NCBI GenBank assembly: GCA_002344825.1
Contig: DDUN01000027.1
Coordinates: forward strand, 1 to 37,092
Direction of reading: 5' to 3'
DNA from: Candidatus Multiplicimicrobium inquinatum
GTDB taxonomy: Bacteria; Omnitrophota; Omnitrophia; Omnitrophales; Aquincolibacteriaceae
DNA: 37,092 nt
Below, one piece after another: positions 16,333 through 24,672 of the stretch. Within the stretch, counting starts at the first letter, position 1. Each line of letters starts with the position of its first letter. A program made the translations under genes and the position numbers. The notes under the pieces are model-generated. The model was not told where the DNA came from, did not search any database, and was given only the letters and a program-made list of their open reading frames with translations.

Positions 16333-16421
16333 CATTACATAAGATATAGTTATTCTTAGGCATCATCCTATCTCTTTGCAATTAAATGAGTTATGGATAT
16401 TATCACGTTTACCCGTCATTA

Positions 16422-17573
16422 TCAGGTTTGCTGAACCGCCTCCTTTACTCCTCCAAATACAGTAGTATCCAGACGCAGACCAACTTCGTCGCCTTTGATG
16501 GGCAGGAGATGGCCGTAGCGGTCAAAAGTAGTTTGGATGGAAGCGTGGCCAAGCTGGGCCTGGATGAATTTGGCATTGGCATCCTGGGCAATTAGCAGGG
16601 TTGTGTAGGTATGGCGCAAATCGTGGAAACGGATTTTGCGAAGACCGGCGCGGATCAAGGCGGGATGAAATTCGCGGTGAATCATGTTGTCCGGATCAAT
16701 CGGGTTTCCGTTCGCATTGCAGAAAATAAGATCGAACGGACTGACTGGTGATTTAATCCGATGAATCTCAAGCGCTTCACGAAGCGCCGGAGACATGACA
16801 ATCGCGCGGACGGATCGCTTTGATTTCGGCGAAGTGAACATGGACCGCCTGTCCTGCCGGCGAATTTTATTTTCCGCGTGGGTTTGCCAGAACAGACTCC
16901 GCCTTACGCGAATTTGATTGGATTGCCAATCAATATCACCCCATTGCAAACCCAGGATTTCTCCGCGCCGCATGCCGGTCAAGGCAGCGGTCATAAACAA
17001 AGTTCGGTAAGGCTCGTCGGAATTGTTTAAGAGCAGACGGATTTCTTCCGGCTGAAGATAATCCATTTCTTTTTCTTCGATGCGCGCGCGGTCAATGTCA
17101 TCAGCAGGGCTCACGCGAATATAGCCCCACTTCCGCGCGTGCTTGAACATGGTCTTCAAAAGCACCAGGTGATTGTTCGCTGTTTTGGTGCTGTGGCGCT
17201 CACGCACGACTCCGGCGAAATAGCTCTGAATCATGGCGGGAGTGATTTTTGAAATGGCGTAATGGCCAAGGCTAACATTCACGCTCTTGGTAATCACGCT
17301 TTCATAAGCCCGGTAAGTCGAAGGCTTCACCGCTGTAATGGCATAATCCTCAAGCCATTTCTTTCCGAACTCTGAAAACAGAACCCGGCTAGGCTGCGAA
17401 AAAGTGCCGTAGTGAATCTGCGAGACACGCTCCGACAAAATCCGCTCGGCTTCTTTTTTATTCGTTCCGGCACTCAGCGAATACTGCTTCCTGCCGATTC
17501 TGTACCGAATATGAAAGACCGCTTCGCGGCGGCCATCCACCATGCGGTACCGCTTGATAATGCTTCCTCTCAT
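16422..17573 (-). CDS. tyrosine-family site-specific integrase of the island
   Basis: A phage-type integrase expected to catalyse insertion into and excision from the tRNA-fMet gene. 383 residues from the ATG at 17573, chosen because GGGAG is eight bases upstream; a GTG three codons earlier lies directly behind that site. The N-terminal arm-binding region covers residues 1-60. The core-binding SAM-like domain spans about 62-145. The catalytic domain holds Arg202 (TGMRRGE), HDLRH (His317, Arg320), His343 (QLGHAS) and Tyr353 (FDRYGHLL). All are present, so it should be active. It is 21 bases behind the excisionase gene on the same strand. Confidence 0.93.
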   Translation of the reverse strand: MRGSIIKRYRMVDGRREAVFHIRYRIGRKQYSLSAGTNKKEAERILSERVSQIHYGTFSQPSRVLFSEFGKKWLEDYAITAVKPSTYRAYESVITKSVNVSLGHYAISKITPAMIQSYFAGVVRERHSTKTANNHLVLLKTMFKHARKWGYIRVSPADDIDRARIEEKEMDYLQPEEIRLLLNNSDEPYRTLFMTAALTGMRRGEILGLQWGDIDWQSNQIRVRRSLFWQTHAENKIRRQDRRSMFTSPKSKRSVRAIVMSPALREALEIHRIKSPVSPFDLIFCNANGNPIDPDNMIHREFHPALIRAGLRKIRFHDLRHTYTTLLIAQDANAKFIQAQLGHASIQTTFDRYGHLLPIKGDEVGLRLDTTVFGGVKEAVQQT

Positions 17574-17594
17574 CTCACACACTCCCTCTCTCTT

Positions 17595-17795
17595 CTATGC
17601 CGCCTGCTTCAGCTCCCCGCCGTCTTTCTCCGCAAAAAAGCGGATGACGGCGTCTGACTCAAACCGCACATACTTTCCAAACTTCACATGCGGAATCGCG
17701 CTTTGCCCCATTCTCGTACGCTGATAAATCCAAGAAACGGGCACACCGAGCAATTCCGAAAGCTCTTTCACGGTCAACAATTTCCTGTTTTCCAA
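17595..17795 (-). CDS. AlpA/Xis-like excisionase, HTH_17 family
   Basis: A 66-residue MerR-like winged-helix protein (LLTVKELSELLGVPVSWIYQ for the helix-turn-helix, then the wing VKFGKYVRFESDAVIRFFAE). Small proteins of this type direct excision of tRNA-integrated islands or bind att arms. The start is a TTG, supported by AAGGAG five bases upstream. It is 21 bases ahead of the integrase and on the same strand, so they are probably coexpressed. Confidence 0.8.
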   Translation of the reverse strand: MENRKLLTVKELSELLGVPVSWIYQRTRMGQSAIPHVKFGKYVRFESDAVIRFFAEKDGGELKQAA

Positions 17796-17813
17796 ATGAG
17801 CTCCTTACATCCC

Positions 17814-17904
17814 TGTCATTCCTGCGAAAGCAGGAATCCAGTCTTTTGACTTGCATTCTGGATTCCGGATCAGGCGGCCTTCGGCCGTCCAGTCCGGAAT
17901 GACA
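17814..17904. repeat. 91-bp TGTCATTCC palindromic repeat
   Basis: Ends in the perfect inverted repeat TGTCATTCC (17814-17822) and GGAATGACA (17896-17904). Inside are two hairpins, CCTGC-GAAA-GCAGG and GGCGGCC-TTC-GGCCGTC. It belongs to a widespread class of interspersed palindromic elements. A half copy lies at 5953-5984 near the other island end. It lies just upstream of the excisionase gene. Confidence 0.65.
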
Positions 17905-18041
17905 ACATGAAGTACTACTGACGATTCATAGGATTGATGCGGCGAAGAACCTTGGTATACGCCCAAGATTTTCCTTCAACGCAGCGGCCCTTTTGAATCA
18001 CGTTCATACTGACAATCCATTCACACTCACACTCGATTTTG

Positions 18042-18178
18042 CTGCTTATGGCTTTACGGCCTAGTTTTAAAACCCGAGCTTTATGGCTGAGTTTGAGGAT
18101 TAATAATTTAATCTTCATGGTATTGGGCAAAAACAGGGGCCCCGTTACAGCTTTGACAAAGTTTCTATACTGAAAATA
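18042..18178 (+). repeat. tandem repeat copy A
   Basis: Begins CTGCTTATGGCTT and ends GAAAATA. It is similar over its length to 18241-18374, with an identical core TTCATGGTATTGGGCAAAAA and the palindrome GATTAA-TAAT-TTAATC. The two copies start 199 bases apart in the same orientation. Confidence 0.7.
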
Positions 18179-18240
18179 TTTTTTTAATACTTTCGATTCA
18201 CCGCCAAAACTCTTATCGCTCACGCTCACTCTCTGGGGTA

Positions 18241-18374
18241 CTGCTTATGGCTTCACGGCCTGGTTTTACACCGAGCTTCAAGGCTGGGTGGATGATTAAT
18301 AATTTAATCTTCATGGTATTGGGCAAAAAGGAGGGGGCCGTTCCAACTTATTCAAGGTTTTCATAGGGAAAATA
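18241..18374 (+). repeat. tandem repeat copy B
   Basis: Second copy of the 18042-18178 repeat, differing by scattered substitutions and short indels. It contains the same GATTAA-TAAT-TTAATC palindrome. The repeats lie between the integrase genes and the att site, where proteins governing recombination often bind; function is not known. Confidence 0.7.
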
Positions 18375-18388
18375 AATTTCAGATGCTT

Positions 18389-18511
18389 TTTCCGCACTCC
18401 CGAGCGTTCACCTGACTCCAGTCTCTCGAACAAATTTTTATGAAGAGAGAGTGGAGTCAGGCGATTGGTACAGGCTAAAAGCCGAAAACCAAAGCGAAGG
18501 GAGTGCGGAAA
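18389..18511. repeat. large nested inverted repeat
   Basis: The outer arms TTTCCGCACTCCC (18389-18401) and GGGAGTGCGGAAA (18499-18511) are perfect over 13 bases. The inner arms CCTGACTCCA (18411-18420) and TGGAGTCAGG (18452-18461) are perfect over 10 and continue through TCTCTC/GAGAGA after one mismatch. The whole can fold into one long cruciform or RNA stem. No T run follows, so it is not a simple terminator. Confidence 0.7.
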
Positions 18512-18563
18512 GGGGTTAAAACTGGAGGATTTTGCAGATCGGAAGAAAACCAATTTTGGGGCA

Positions 18564-18588
18564 TTTTGTTCCCAAAATGTTCCCAAAA
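18564..18588 (+). promoter_or_regulatory. double GTTCCC box, putative integrase arm-type site (right)
   Basis: TTTTGTTCCCAA, AA, then TGTTCCCAAAA, with the GTTCCC boxes 11 bases apart, 57 bases inside the right att copy. It matches 5737-5761 at 23 of 25 positions and in the same orientation. Confidence 0.55.
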
Positions 18589-18604
18589 CCGTTTTTGGGC
18601 AGAA

Positions 18605-18638
18605 AAAAGGGGCTGCGTTTTTTAACGCAACCCCTTTT
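18605..18638 (-). terminator. terminator of the restored tRNA-fMet gene
   Basis: AAAAGGGGCTGCGTT and AACGCAACCCCTTTT pair with one mismatch. Read on the minus strand it stands nine bases behind the encoded CCA end, and TTTTTTCT follows. It is supplied by the island, replacing the native terminator now at 5534-5580. Confidence 0.75.
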
Positions 18639-18645
18639 ATTGTAA

Positions 18646-18723
<78 letters not shown>

Positions 18724-18801
18724 ACGAATCAATAAAATAAAGACGATTTTTCTCGTTCCAAAATTGCTTGAAAAAAGGAGAGATCGAAGTGAGAAGTTTC
18801 C

Positions 18802-18829
18802 ATTATATCAAAAGAAAAGAAAAAATCAA
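18802..18829 (-). promoter_or_regulatory. promoter of the tRNA-fMet gene
   Basis: On the minus strand: TTGATT (18824-18829), 16-base spacer, perfect TATAAT (18802-18807). Transcription would begin about 70 bases ahead of the tRNA 5' end, giving a leader to be removed by RNase P. Confidence 0.65.
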
Positions 18830-18830
18830 T

Positions 18831-18862
18831 CCCTCTAAAAGGCTATTTTAGGGAGTTTTTTT
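18831..18862 (+). terminator. terminator-like hairpin upstream of the tRNA promoter
   Basis: CCCTCTAAAA, GGCTA, TTTTAGGGAG (one mismatch, one wobble), then seven T on the plus strand. No plus-strand gene lies ahead of it, so it may insulate the region or end antisense transcription. Confidence 0.35.
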
Positions 18863-18949
18863 AGGCCGTTTGCGCTTCTAAAAATAGCAAAATATAACAT
18901 TCGCCCTGGGCACATTGAACTTCCGCCTAAAACCCATTACTTTTAACAT

Positions 18950-20407
18950 ATGCTTAAAAACAATCAGGCAACAAAAGAGCAGAAAACCAAGCCGCTCGCA
19001 CAAGAAAAAAAATGCTCTCTGTTTTTTATTTTTGCATTTTTGATTTTTGCCGGAACATATTCTTCTCACGCTAACCCCATTCCTGCCATACCAAGCCAGG
19101 AAAGCACGCAAAGCCGATTCACGGCAGTTCCCGCGGATGAAAACACTTCTCCGGACATCCCCGATGAGCATGAAAACAATGATCCGAAAGCACTGTCGCC
19201 TGCGGACGATAAAACCGAAGATTCCAAAACGGCTCTGGAAAATGCACTTGCCGCAAAAAAGCTGGCTCTCAAAAATCTTACTCAGCAACGCGAAAATAAA
19301 AAAGATGCTATCGAAAAACTCCAAAAGAGAAAAAAGAACGAATCTGTAAAACAAAAAAAAGAGACGGATAAGAAAATTGACTCGATCCAAGAGCAGATAA
19401 AAGATATTAACAAACGGATCACGGCAATTAAAAATACGGAAATACCCGATTTGGAAAAAAGACTTGTTCTGTTAAAACAAGCCGAGCTCACCCCGGCGCC
19501 TCATGTGCCTGCGGTTCCAAACAGTCCATCAACGCCTTCTCAGCCTCAAAACCCTACTCCTCCGGTCTCTCTTAATCAAAAACCGCCCATCAGCCCTGAA
19601 GAAGAAATTCAAGCTTTGAAAAATGATCTTGAAAAAAATCAACAGGATCAATCTGAAATTCAAAAACAAATTGAGGGTATTGATGAATCTATCAAGGGGC
19701 TCGATGAACAAATCGCTGACCTCAACAAACAAATTTCCGCTATTAGCGCCAAGTCAGCCGAAATTTTAAATTCTTCCGATAAAACCGTGAAAGAAAGAAT
19801 TTTAGAGATTCAGGAAGAAATAGAAAGTAATAAAGATTTTATTAATATGCTCAAAGAGGACAGTGAAAAGGAAGCCTTTGGAATTGAAAGAATGAGCCAC
19901 GAAATCGATCAGATTGTCGAAGAAAATGAAAAAATTTACGATCAAATTGACGCGCTGACCTTTGAAGATCTCGACAACAACCCTCCTAAAAATGGGGAGA
20001 AAATATTCGATCTCGAGCTGGAAATTAACTCTAACGAGGTGGAAATCGACTCCATCGATAAGCACATCGAACGCTCCCAAGACAGAATTATGGAAAACGA
20101 CCGTTTAATCGACAAAATCGAAACATACAATTTTCAGCTCCAAAGTGAGCTCAGAGAGCTCGAGTCGAGAGATCCCGATGAACTGCTTTACCCGGAATCT
20201 CAAATTGAAGCTGACATCAACAACAATCAACTCGAAATAGAAAATATCCAAATGCAAATCATGGCAATTGAAAATGAAAAGAGCAATCTTAACGGCGAAA
20301 AGGAAAATCTTCTCCAAAGCTTAGATGAGCTCAAGATGAACGAAGCTTATATACAAGATCAGATTAGAATGCTCTATCCGGATCCGGCGGCACCTCCTTC
20401 GCTCTGA
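18950..20407 (+). CDS. exported coiled-coil protein of unknown function
   Basis: Unrecognised 485-residue protein. A basic N-terminus (to about residue 21) precedes one hydrophobic segment (SLFFIFAFLIFAGTYSSHA, about 23-41), which is either a long signal peptide or a membrane anchor. An acidic, Pro-rich stretch follows to about residue 80. A first coiled coil covers about 87-178 (Lys/Gln/Glu heptads). A proline-rich linker (VPAVPNSPSTPSQPQNPTPP) follows. A second, long coiled coil of Asp/Glu/Ile/Asn heptads runs from about 208 to 475. The layout suggests a periplasmic or envelope spacer or scaffold protein. It is a single gene on the plus strand between the island and mgtE. No ribosome binding site is visible before the ATG. 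Confidence 0.7.
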   Translation: MLKNNQATKEQKTKPLAQEKKCSLFFIFAFLIFAGTYSSHANPIPAIPSQESTQSRFTAVPADENTSPDIPDEHENNDPKALSPADDKTEDSKTALENALAAKKLALKNLTQQRENKKDAIEKLQKRKKNESVKQKKETDKKIDSIQEQIKDINKRITAIKNTEIPDLEKRLVLLKQAELTPAPHVPAVPNSPSTPSQPQNPTPPVSLNQKPPISPEEEIQALKNDLEKNQQDQSEIQKQIEGIDESIKGLDEQIADLNKQISAISAKSAEILNSSDKTVKERILEIQEEIESNKDFINMLKEDSEKEAFGIERMSHEIDQIVEENEKIYDQIDALTFEDLDNNPPKNGEKIFDLELEINSNEVEIDSIDKHIERSQDRIMENDRLIDKIETYNFQLQSELRELESRDPDELLYPESQIEADINNNQLEIENIQMQIMAIENEKSNLNGEKENLLQSLDELKMNEAYIQDQIRMLYPDPAAPPSL

Positions 20408-20505
20408 CAAGACACTTTGATTTCTTTTTTGAGCCTTCTTTTTTAGTCTCCCTGCAACAATAATTCTCCTATCCTGTTAAGAGCAAAATTGGTATCTTAC
20501 GCCCC

Positions 20506-21735
20506 ATGCAGAAACTTACGGATAAACAAAAATGGGACTTAATCCGTCAATCGCAGGAGGTTTTAGCGGAAAAACAGGCTTCCCCTTGCGCAGATAATGC
20601 CAAACAGCAAATCGCGGAAATGGGCGTGGCTTACTTGGCGGAAACCACCGCTCAGCTCACCTCGGATTCAGCCGTGGATTTTCTGAAAAACTTCGACGCG
20701 CCGACGCAAAAACAAATTCTTGCGGAGCTTCCTTCTGAAAAATTAAATGATATTATCGAAATTCTCTCTTACCCGCATGGCAGTACCGGCTCGATCATGG
20801 CCAAAGAATTTATGGCGGTGCCCGAAAATCTGACGGTTGCCGAAGCCATTGAAAAACTTTATCAGCTTCCGGTCGATCGGCGCGGCAAAGCACCTTATGT
20901 TTATGTGATTAACGAAAAACATGAATTGCGCGGGGCGATTAAAACCAGCGATTTAATCTTTAACGGCAAAGAGAAACAGCTCGGCGAAATCATGCATAGC
21001 CCCGTGGATTGCATTGAAGCTGAAAAGCCTGAGATTGAAGCCGCAAGGCTGATTCGCAAGCAAAACCATTTAGCTTTGCCGGTTATTAACCGTGAAGGCC
21101 GGTTAACCGGCGTACTCTCGGCCAACAATGTCGCGCAAATTCTGCAGGAACAAGCGGACAGCGACATCGCGAAAATGGTGGGTACCAGCGCGGAAGAACT
21201 TCAAACCCCCTCCGTACTGGGCGCGCTGAAACTCAGAATGCCCTGGCTGCTTTTTACGATCCTGAGCGGATTTTTATGCGCGTGGATTTCAGACGTTTTT
21301 CAAAACAACCTTCAGACTTTGGCGGTTTTGTTTTTATTTGTCCCTCTCGTTCTGGGGCTTTCGGAAAGTATCGGTATTCAGGGCGCAACCATCGTGGTTA
21401 GAAACCTGAGTCAGGGGCATATCCCTTTCGCGAATCTGCGGAGCCTTTTTTTAAAAGAAGGGGGCGCGGGGTTTTTAATCGGATTAATTTGTGCAGCAAT
21501 TGTCGGAGGTATTGCGCTGGTTTGGAAGGACAATGCCTTGCTGGGTCTCGCCATCGGCGGCTCAATGGTAGTCGCAATCGCAATTTCCGGTTTAATCGGA
21601 TTACTGCTTCCGATTCTCTTCAAAGCAATCAAAGTTGATCCGGCTATCGCGTCCGGTCCGCTTGTTTTGGCGCTTTGCGACATTCAAACGCTGATTGTTT
21701 ACTTCAATCTTTCGGGCAAAATTCTCGGCAATTAA
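20506..21735 (+). CDS. mgtE: MgtE-type magnesium transporter
   Basis: Inner-membrane Mg2+ channel/transporter of 409 residues. The layout is complete: an N-terminal helical MgtE_N domain (about 30-95, with LPSEKLNDIIEIL), two CBS domains (about 96-150 beginning GSTGSIMAKEFMAVP, and 161-220 beginning GEIMHSPVDCIEAE) that sense Mg2+ in characterised homologues, a connecting helix, and a five-helix membrane domain from about 240. The pore signature, usually GMGGNAGNQ, reads G-L-S-E-S-I-G-I-Q, so this belongs to a divergent branch and the substrate may differ. Its TAA stop overlaps the stop of the convergent uvrB gene by three bases. Confidence 0.85.
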   Translation: MQKLTDKQKWDLIRQSQEVLAEKQASPCADNAKQQIAEMGVAYLAETTAQLTSDSAVDFLKNFDAPTQKQILAELPSEKLNDIIEILSYPHGSTGSIMAKEFMAVPENLTVAEAIEKLYQLPVDRRGKAPYVYVINEKHELRGAIKTSDLIFNGKEKQLGEIMHSPVDCIEAEKPEIEAARLIRKQNHLALPVINREGRLTGVLSANNVAQILQEQADSDIAKMVGTSAEELQTPSVLGALKLRMPWLLFTILSGFLCAWISDVFQNNLQTLAVLFLFVPLVLGLSESIGIQGATIVVRNLSQGHIPFANLRSLFLKEGGAGFLIGLICAAIVGGIALVWKDNALLGLAIGGSMVVAIAISGLIGLLLPILFKAIKVDPAIASGPLVLALCDIQTLIVYFNLSGKILGN

Positions 21736-23792
21736 GAACGTCCTCTTTTTTTACCTTTGCGGGGCTGAGGCACCATCGGCGCGGAGGGCTGAAAACTTCC
21801 AAGTGTGCTTTCGGTGACTCCCTGTTCTTTTTCGAATTCGCGGATTTTATCGCGGTAATAAGCGGCCTTGTCGAATTCCAGCGCCGCGGCGGCTTGTTCC
21901 ATTTTTGCCTTCAAAGAAGATAAATAACTTTTACTGCGGTAATCTTCATCCGACTCACCGACAACCTGATGCGTTAAGTCTTCCGCTTTCTTCCACTTCT
22001 CAATGCCGTTGCGGATTTCTTTGATAATGGTAGTCGGTTTAATATTATTGTCGGCATTGTACTGAAGCTGAATTTTTCTGCGGCGGTCCATTTCCCCCAT
22101 CGCGCGCTTCATCGAATCCGTCACGCGGTCAGCATACATAATCACAAGACCATGCAAATGGCGCGCGGCACGGCCCGAGATCTGAATCAGCGAGACATCA
22201 CTGCGCAAAAACCCTTCTTTGTCGGCATCGAGAATAGCGACGAGCGATACTTCGGGTAAATCCAAACCTTCACGCAAAAGATTCACGCCAATAATGCAGT
22301 CATATTTATTGAGCCGTAGGTCGCGCAAAATCTCAACGCGTTCAAACGCGTCAAACTCCGAATGGATATAACTGACCTTAATTCCTAAGTCGCTTAAGTA
22401 ACGACTTAGATCTTCGGCCATTTTTTTAGTGATGGTGGTCACCATCACGCGCTCTTGTTTTTTGGCGCGGATTTTAATTTCAGCCATCAAATCATCAATT
22501 TGCCCGTCGGTTTTACGAACCTCCACAAGCGGGTCGACCAATCCCGTAGGGCGAATCACCTGTTCAACGACCTGGTCTTTGCGGCCCATTTCATAAGGGC
22601 CGGGCGTTGCTGAAACATACAGCACTTGTCCGACTTTCTTTTCAAATTCATCAAATTTGAGCGGGCGATTATCTAAGGCGGATGGCAAACGAAAACCAAA
22701 CTCCACCAAATTTTTCTTGCGGGCAAAGTCTCCGTTAAACATTCCGCGAATTTGCGGAATGGTTTGATGCGATTCATCGATCATCAAAATAAAATCTTTG
22801 GGGAAATAATCCACCAAAGTTGCCGGCGTTGAGCCCGGCTCTCGCCCCGCGAGATGACGCGAATAATTTTCGATACCCGAGCAATACCCAAGCTCCTTCA
22901 GCATTTCCAAATCATAGCGGGTACGGGATTCAAGCCGTTTGGCTTCCAAATCTTTGTTCTGCAAATTCAGCTCGCGCAATCTTTGAATCAGCTCCGCTTC
23001 AATACCGGCCATCGCGGCCTGCACACGGTCATTTGAAGTCACGAAATGTTTGGCGGGATAAATCGCAAGCTTAGGCAATGCCTTTTGCGGCTGAAAGTTA
23101 ATCGGGTCCAGGGACCAAATCGATTCGATCTTGGTGTCGGAAAACTCCACGCGCAAAGGATGCTCGCTGTAGGCCGGAAAAATATCCACTTTGCCGCCAC
23201 GCACGCGGAAAGACCCGCGCTTAAACTCACCCACGGATCGTTCATACTGAATGCGGATGAGGCCGATCAGAAAATCATCCATGGATTTGGTTTCACCCGA
23301 TTCAATCGCGATCAACATATTCTGCCAATCTTCCGGCGCGCCCAAACCATAAATACAGGAAACGCTGGAAACGATAATACAATCGGGGCGCGACAAGACG
23401 GCGCTCGTGGCAGCCAAGCGCAAACGGTCGAGGTTATCGTTAATGGACGCGTCTTTTTCGATATAAGTGTCGGAATGCGAGATATACGCTTCGGGCTGAT
23501 AATAATCGTAATAGGAGACAAAATACTCCACGGAGTTCTCGGGAAAAAATTCTTTCATTTCGGAATAGAGCTGAGCCGCGAGCGTTTTATTATGCGAAAG
23601 CACCAATGCGGGCCGTCCCAGCTGAGCAATGACATTCGCCATCGTAAAAGTTTTACCGGAGCCGGTCACACCCAGCAAAACCTGCTCTTTCATGCCGGAC
23701 TTAAAACCTTTGAGGAGCTTCTCGATCGCCTGCGGCTGATCACCGCAAGGCTTCATGTCGGAGGCAAGTTTGAACAGATTAGCTTCGCTCAT
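21732..23792 (-). CDS. uvrB: excinuclease ABC subunit B
   Basis: Damage-recognition helicase of nucleotide excision repair, loaded by UvrA and recruiting UvrC. 686 residues, normal length. Visible are Walker A LGVTGSGKT (40-48), the damage-binding beta-hairpin YYDYYQPEAY, motif II LMIDESHQTIPQI, VSATPG, motif V-VI GVNLLREGLDLPEVSL and SLIQISGRAARH. The C-terminal UVR domain (LKAKMEQAAAALEFDKAAYYRDKIREFE) is present, followed by a basic tail. Its ATG overlaps the nadC stop (ATGA), so it is translationally coupled to nadC, an uncommon partner. Confidence 0.97.
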   Translation of the reverse strand: MSEANLFKLASDMKPCGDQPQAIEKLLKGFKSGMKEQVLLGVTGSGKTFTMANVIAQLGRPALVLSHNKTLAAQLYSEMKEFFPENSVEYFVSYYDYYQPEAYISHSDTYIEKDASINDNLDRLRLAATSAVLSRPDCIIVSSVSCIYGLGAPEDWQNMLIAIESGETKSMDDFLIGLIRIQYERSVGEFKRGSFRVRGGKVDIFPAYSEHPLRVEFSDTKIESIWSLDPINFQPQKALPKLAIYPAKHFVTSNDRVQAAMAGIEAELIQRLRELNLQNKDLEAKRLESRTRYDLEMLKELGYCSGIENYSRHLAGREPGSTPATLVDYFPKDFILMIDESHQTIPQIRGMFNGDFARKKNLVEFGFRLPSALDNRPLKFDEFEKKVGQVLYVSATPGPYEMGRKDQVVEQVIRPTGLVDPLVEVRKTDGQIDDLMAEIKIRAKKQERVMVTTITKKMAEDLSRYLSDLGIKVSYIHSEFDAFERVEILRDLRLNKYDCIIGVNLLREGLDLPEVSLVAILDADKEGFLRSDVSLIQISGRAARHLHGLVIMYADRVTDSMKRAMGEMDRRRKIQLQYNADNNIKPTTIIKEIRNGIEKWKKAEDLTHQVVGESDEDYRSKSYLSSLKAKMEQAAAALEFDKAAYYRDKIREFEKEQGVTESTLGSFQPSAPMVPQPRKGKKRGRS

Positions 23793-24664
23793 GCGATTAA
23801 GAGGCTGAAGTCATGCGACACAACAGAGTGGGTCAAAGCGCCGACTGAAATGGTATCGACACCGGCCACAGCGTAAGCGCGCACGGTTTTGAGCGTCATA
23901 TTGCCCGAAGCTTCAAGAAAGGTTTGCGGGCTGATACGATCACGGAGCTGAACCGCTTTTTTAGCTTGTGCAGGCGTAAAATGATCAAGCATCGCAACTT
24001 CCGCGCCCAGATCAAAAGCTTCCATGAGTTCATCGAAGTCGCGTACTTCAATCTCAAAGCCAGAACCACGAACCAGGAACCAGGAACCAGGTTTTGATTT
24101 TCTATGCTTGCTTCTTGGTCCTTGCTTCTTGGTTCCAAGGATTTGTAGATTGCCGAACCTTCTATGATTTTCCTTAACCAAAATATAATCATCGAGTCCA
24201 AATCTGTGATTAAATCCCCCGCCCGCGAGCACAGCCGCTTTTTCAAGCTCACGCCAAAGGGGCGTGGTTTTACGGGTATCGATGATTCGGCATTTTGTCC
24301 CTTCAACTTTTTGAACAAACTGCGCCGTTTGAGTTGCGATGCCGGACAAATGCCCGATTAAATTCAGCAAAACACGCTCGGCTTTTAAAATCGCATGAAT
24401 TTTTCCGGAAAGCGCTATCACCCGCTGATTTTTTTTAAGCAACGCGCCTTCTTTGACAAAAAATCGCATGGAAACACCGCAAAGCTTTGCGACGGCTTGA
24501 GCCGAGGCGGAACCCGCGAAAACTCCCGTGCTTTTTGAATAAATCTGGGCTATGCCCTTCGCCGTTGGAGGAATCAGCAGGTTTGATGTGATGTCACCAC
24601 TGCCAATATCTTCTTTCAGTGCTGACCGTATTGCTTGGAGTGTTGTTTTTGATAATTTTTTCAT
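23789..24664 (-). CDS. nadC: nicotinate-nucleotide pyrophosphorylase (carboxylating)
   Basis: Quinolinate phosphoribosyltransferase of NAD+ synthesis: quinolinate plus PRPP gives nicotinate mononucleotide, CO2 and pyrophosphate. I start it at the ATG at 24664 (291 residues); a TTG at 24700 lies inside a repeat element. Signature motifs are EDIGSGDITS near the N-terminus, DTRKTTP (129-135), GGGFNHRFGLDD (148-159), KENH (164-167), EIEV (204-207), MLDHF, and TISVGALTHS at the end. Residues about 174-202 (LGTKKQGPRSKHRKSK and PGSWFLVRGSG) are extra relative to the family and come from an inserted palindromic repeat. The insertion lies between the KENH motif and the EIEV strand, probably in a surface loop, and the frame is kept. 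Confidence 0.94.
   Translation of the reverse strand: MKKLSKTTLQAIRSALKEDIGSGDITSNLLIPPTAKGIAQIYSKSTGVFAGSASAQAVAKLCGVSMRFFVKEGALLKKNQRVIALSGKIHAILKAERVLLNLIGHLSGIATQTAQFVQKVEGTKCRIIDTRKTTPLWRELEKAAVLAGGGFNHRFGLDDYILVKENHRRFGNLQILGTKKQGPRSKHRKSKPGSWFLVRGSGFEIEVRDFDELMEAFDLGAEVAMLDHFTPAQAKKAVQLRDRISPQTFLEASGNMTLKTVRAYAVAGVDTISVGALTHSVVSHDFSLLIA
24059..24140. repeat. palindromic element inserted in frame within nadC
   Basis: Plus strand has GAACCAGGAACCAGG repeats on the left and GCTTCTTGGTCCTTGC with GCTTCTTGGTTCC on the right, so the two halves are imperfect inverted repeats of each other. It adds about 27 codons without a frameshift or stop. A related element lies in valS at 26176-26243. 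Confidence 0.75.
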
Positions 24665-24672
24665 TTTTATAC

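Larger units (their letters stand above)
17905..18645. other. non-coding right end of the island with repeats
   Basis: About 740 bases with no gene I would stand behind. Minus-strand ORFs of 67 codons (17915-18118) and 33 codons (18213-18314) start at equivalent ATGs in the two tandem repeats and share their first residues (MKIKLLI). Neither has a ribosome binding site or composition that argues for translation. The stretch holds the tandem repeats, a nested inverted repeat, the right double GTTCCC box and the terminator of the restored tRNA. Confidence 0.5.

Noticed and set aside
17915..18229. 104-codon minus-strand ORF near the right end of the island
   Set aside because: It lies inside the tandem repeat region, has no ribosome binding site, and its homologous start in the second repeat leads to a different, short frame.
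18042..18374. CRISPR array
   Set aside because: Only two diverged copies of about 135 bp without short regular spacers, and no cas genes nearby.
23046..23876. 276-codon ORF antisense to uvrB
   Set aside because: Shadow of the uvrB reading frame; crosses the uvrB-nadC junction without any signal.
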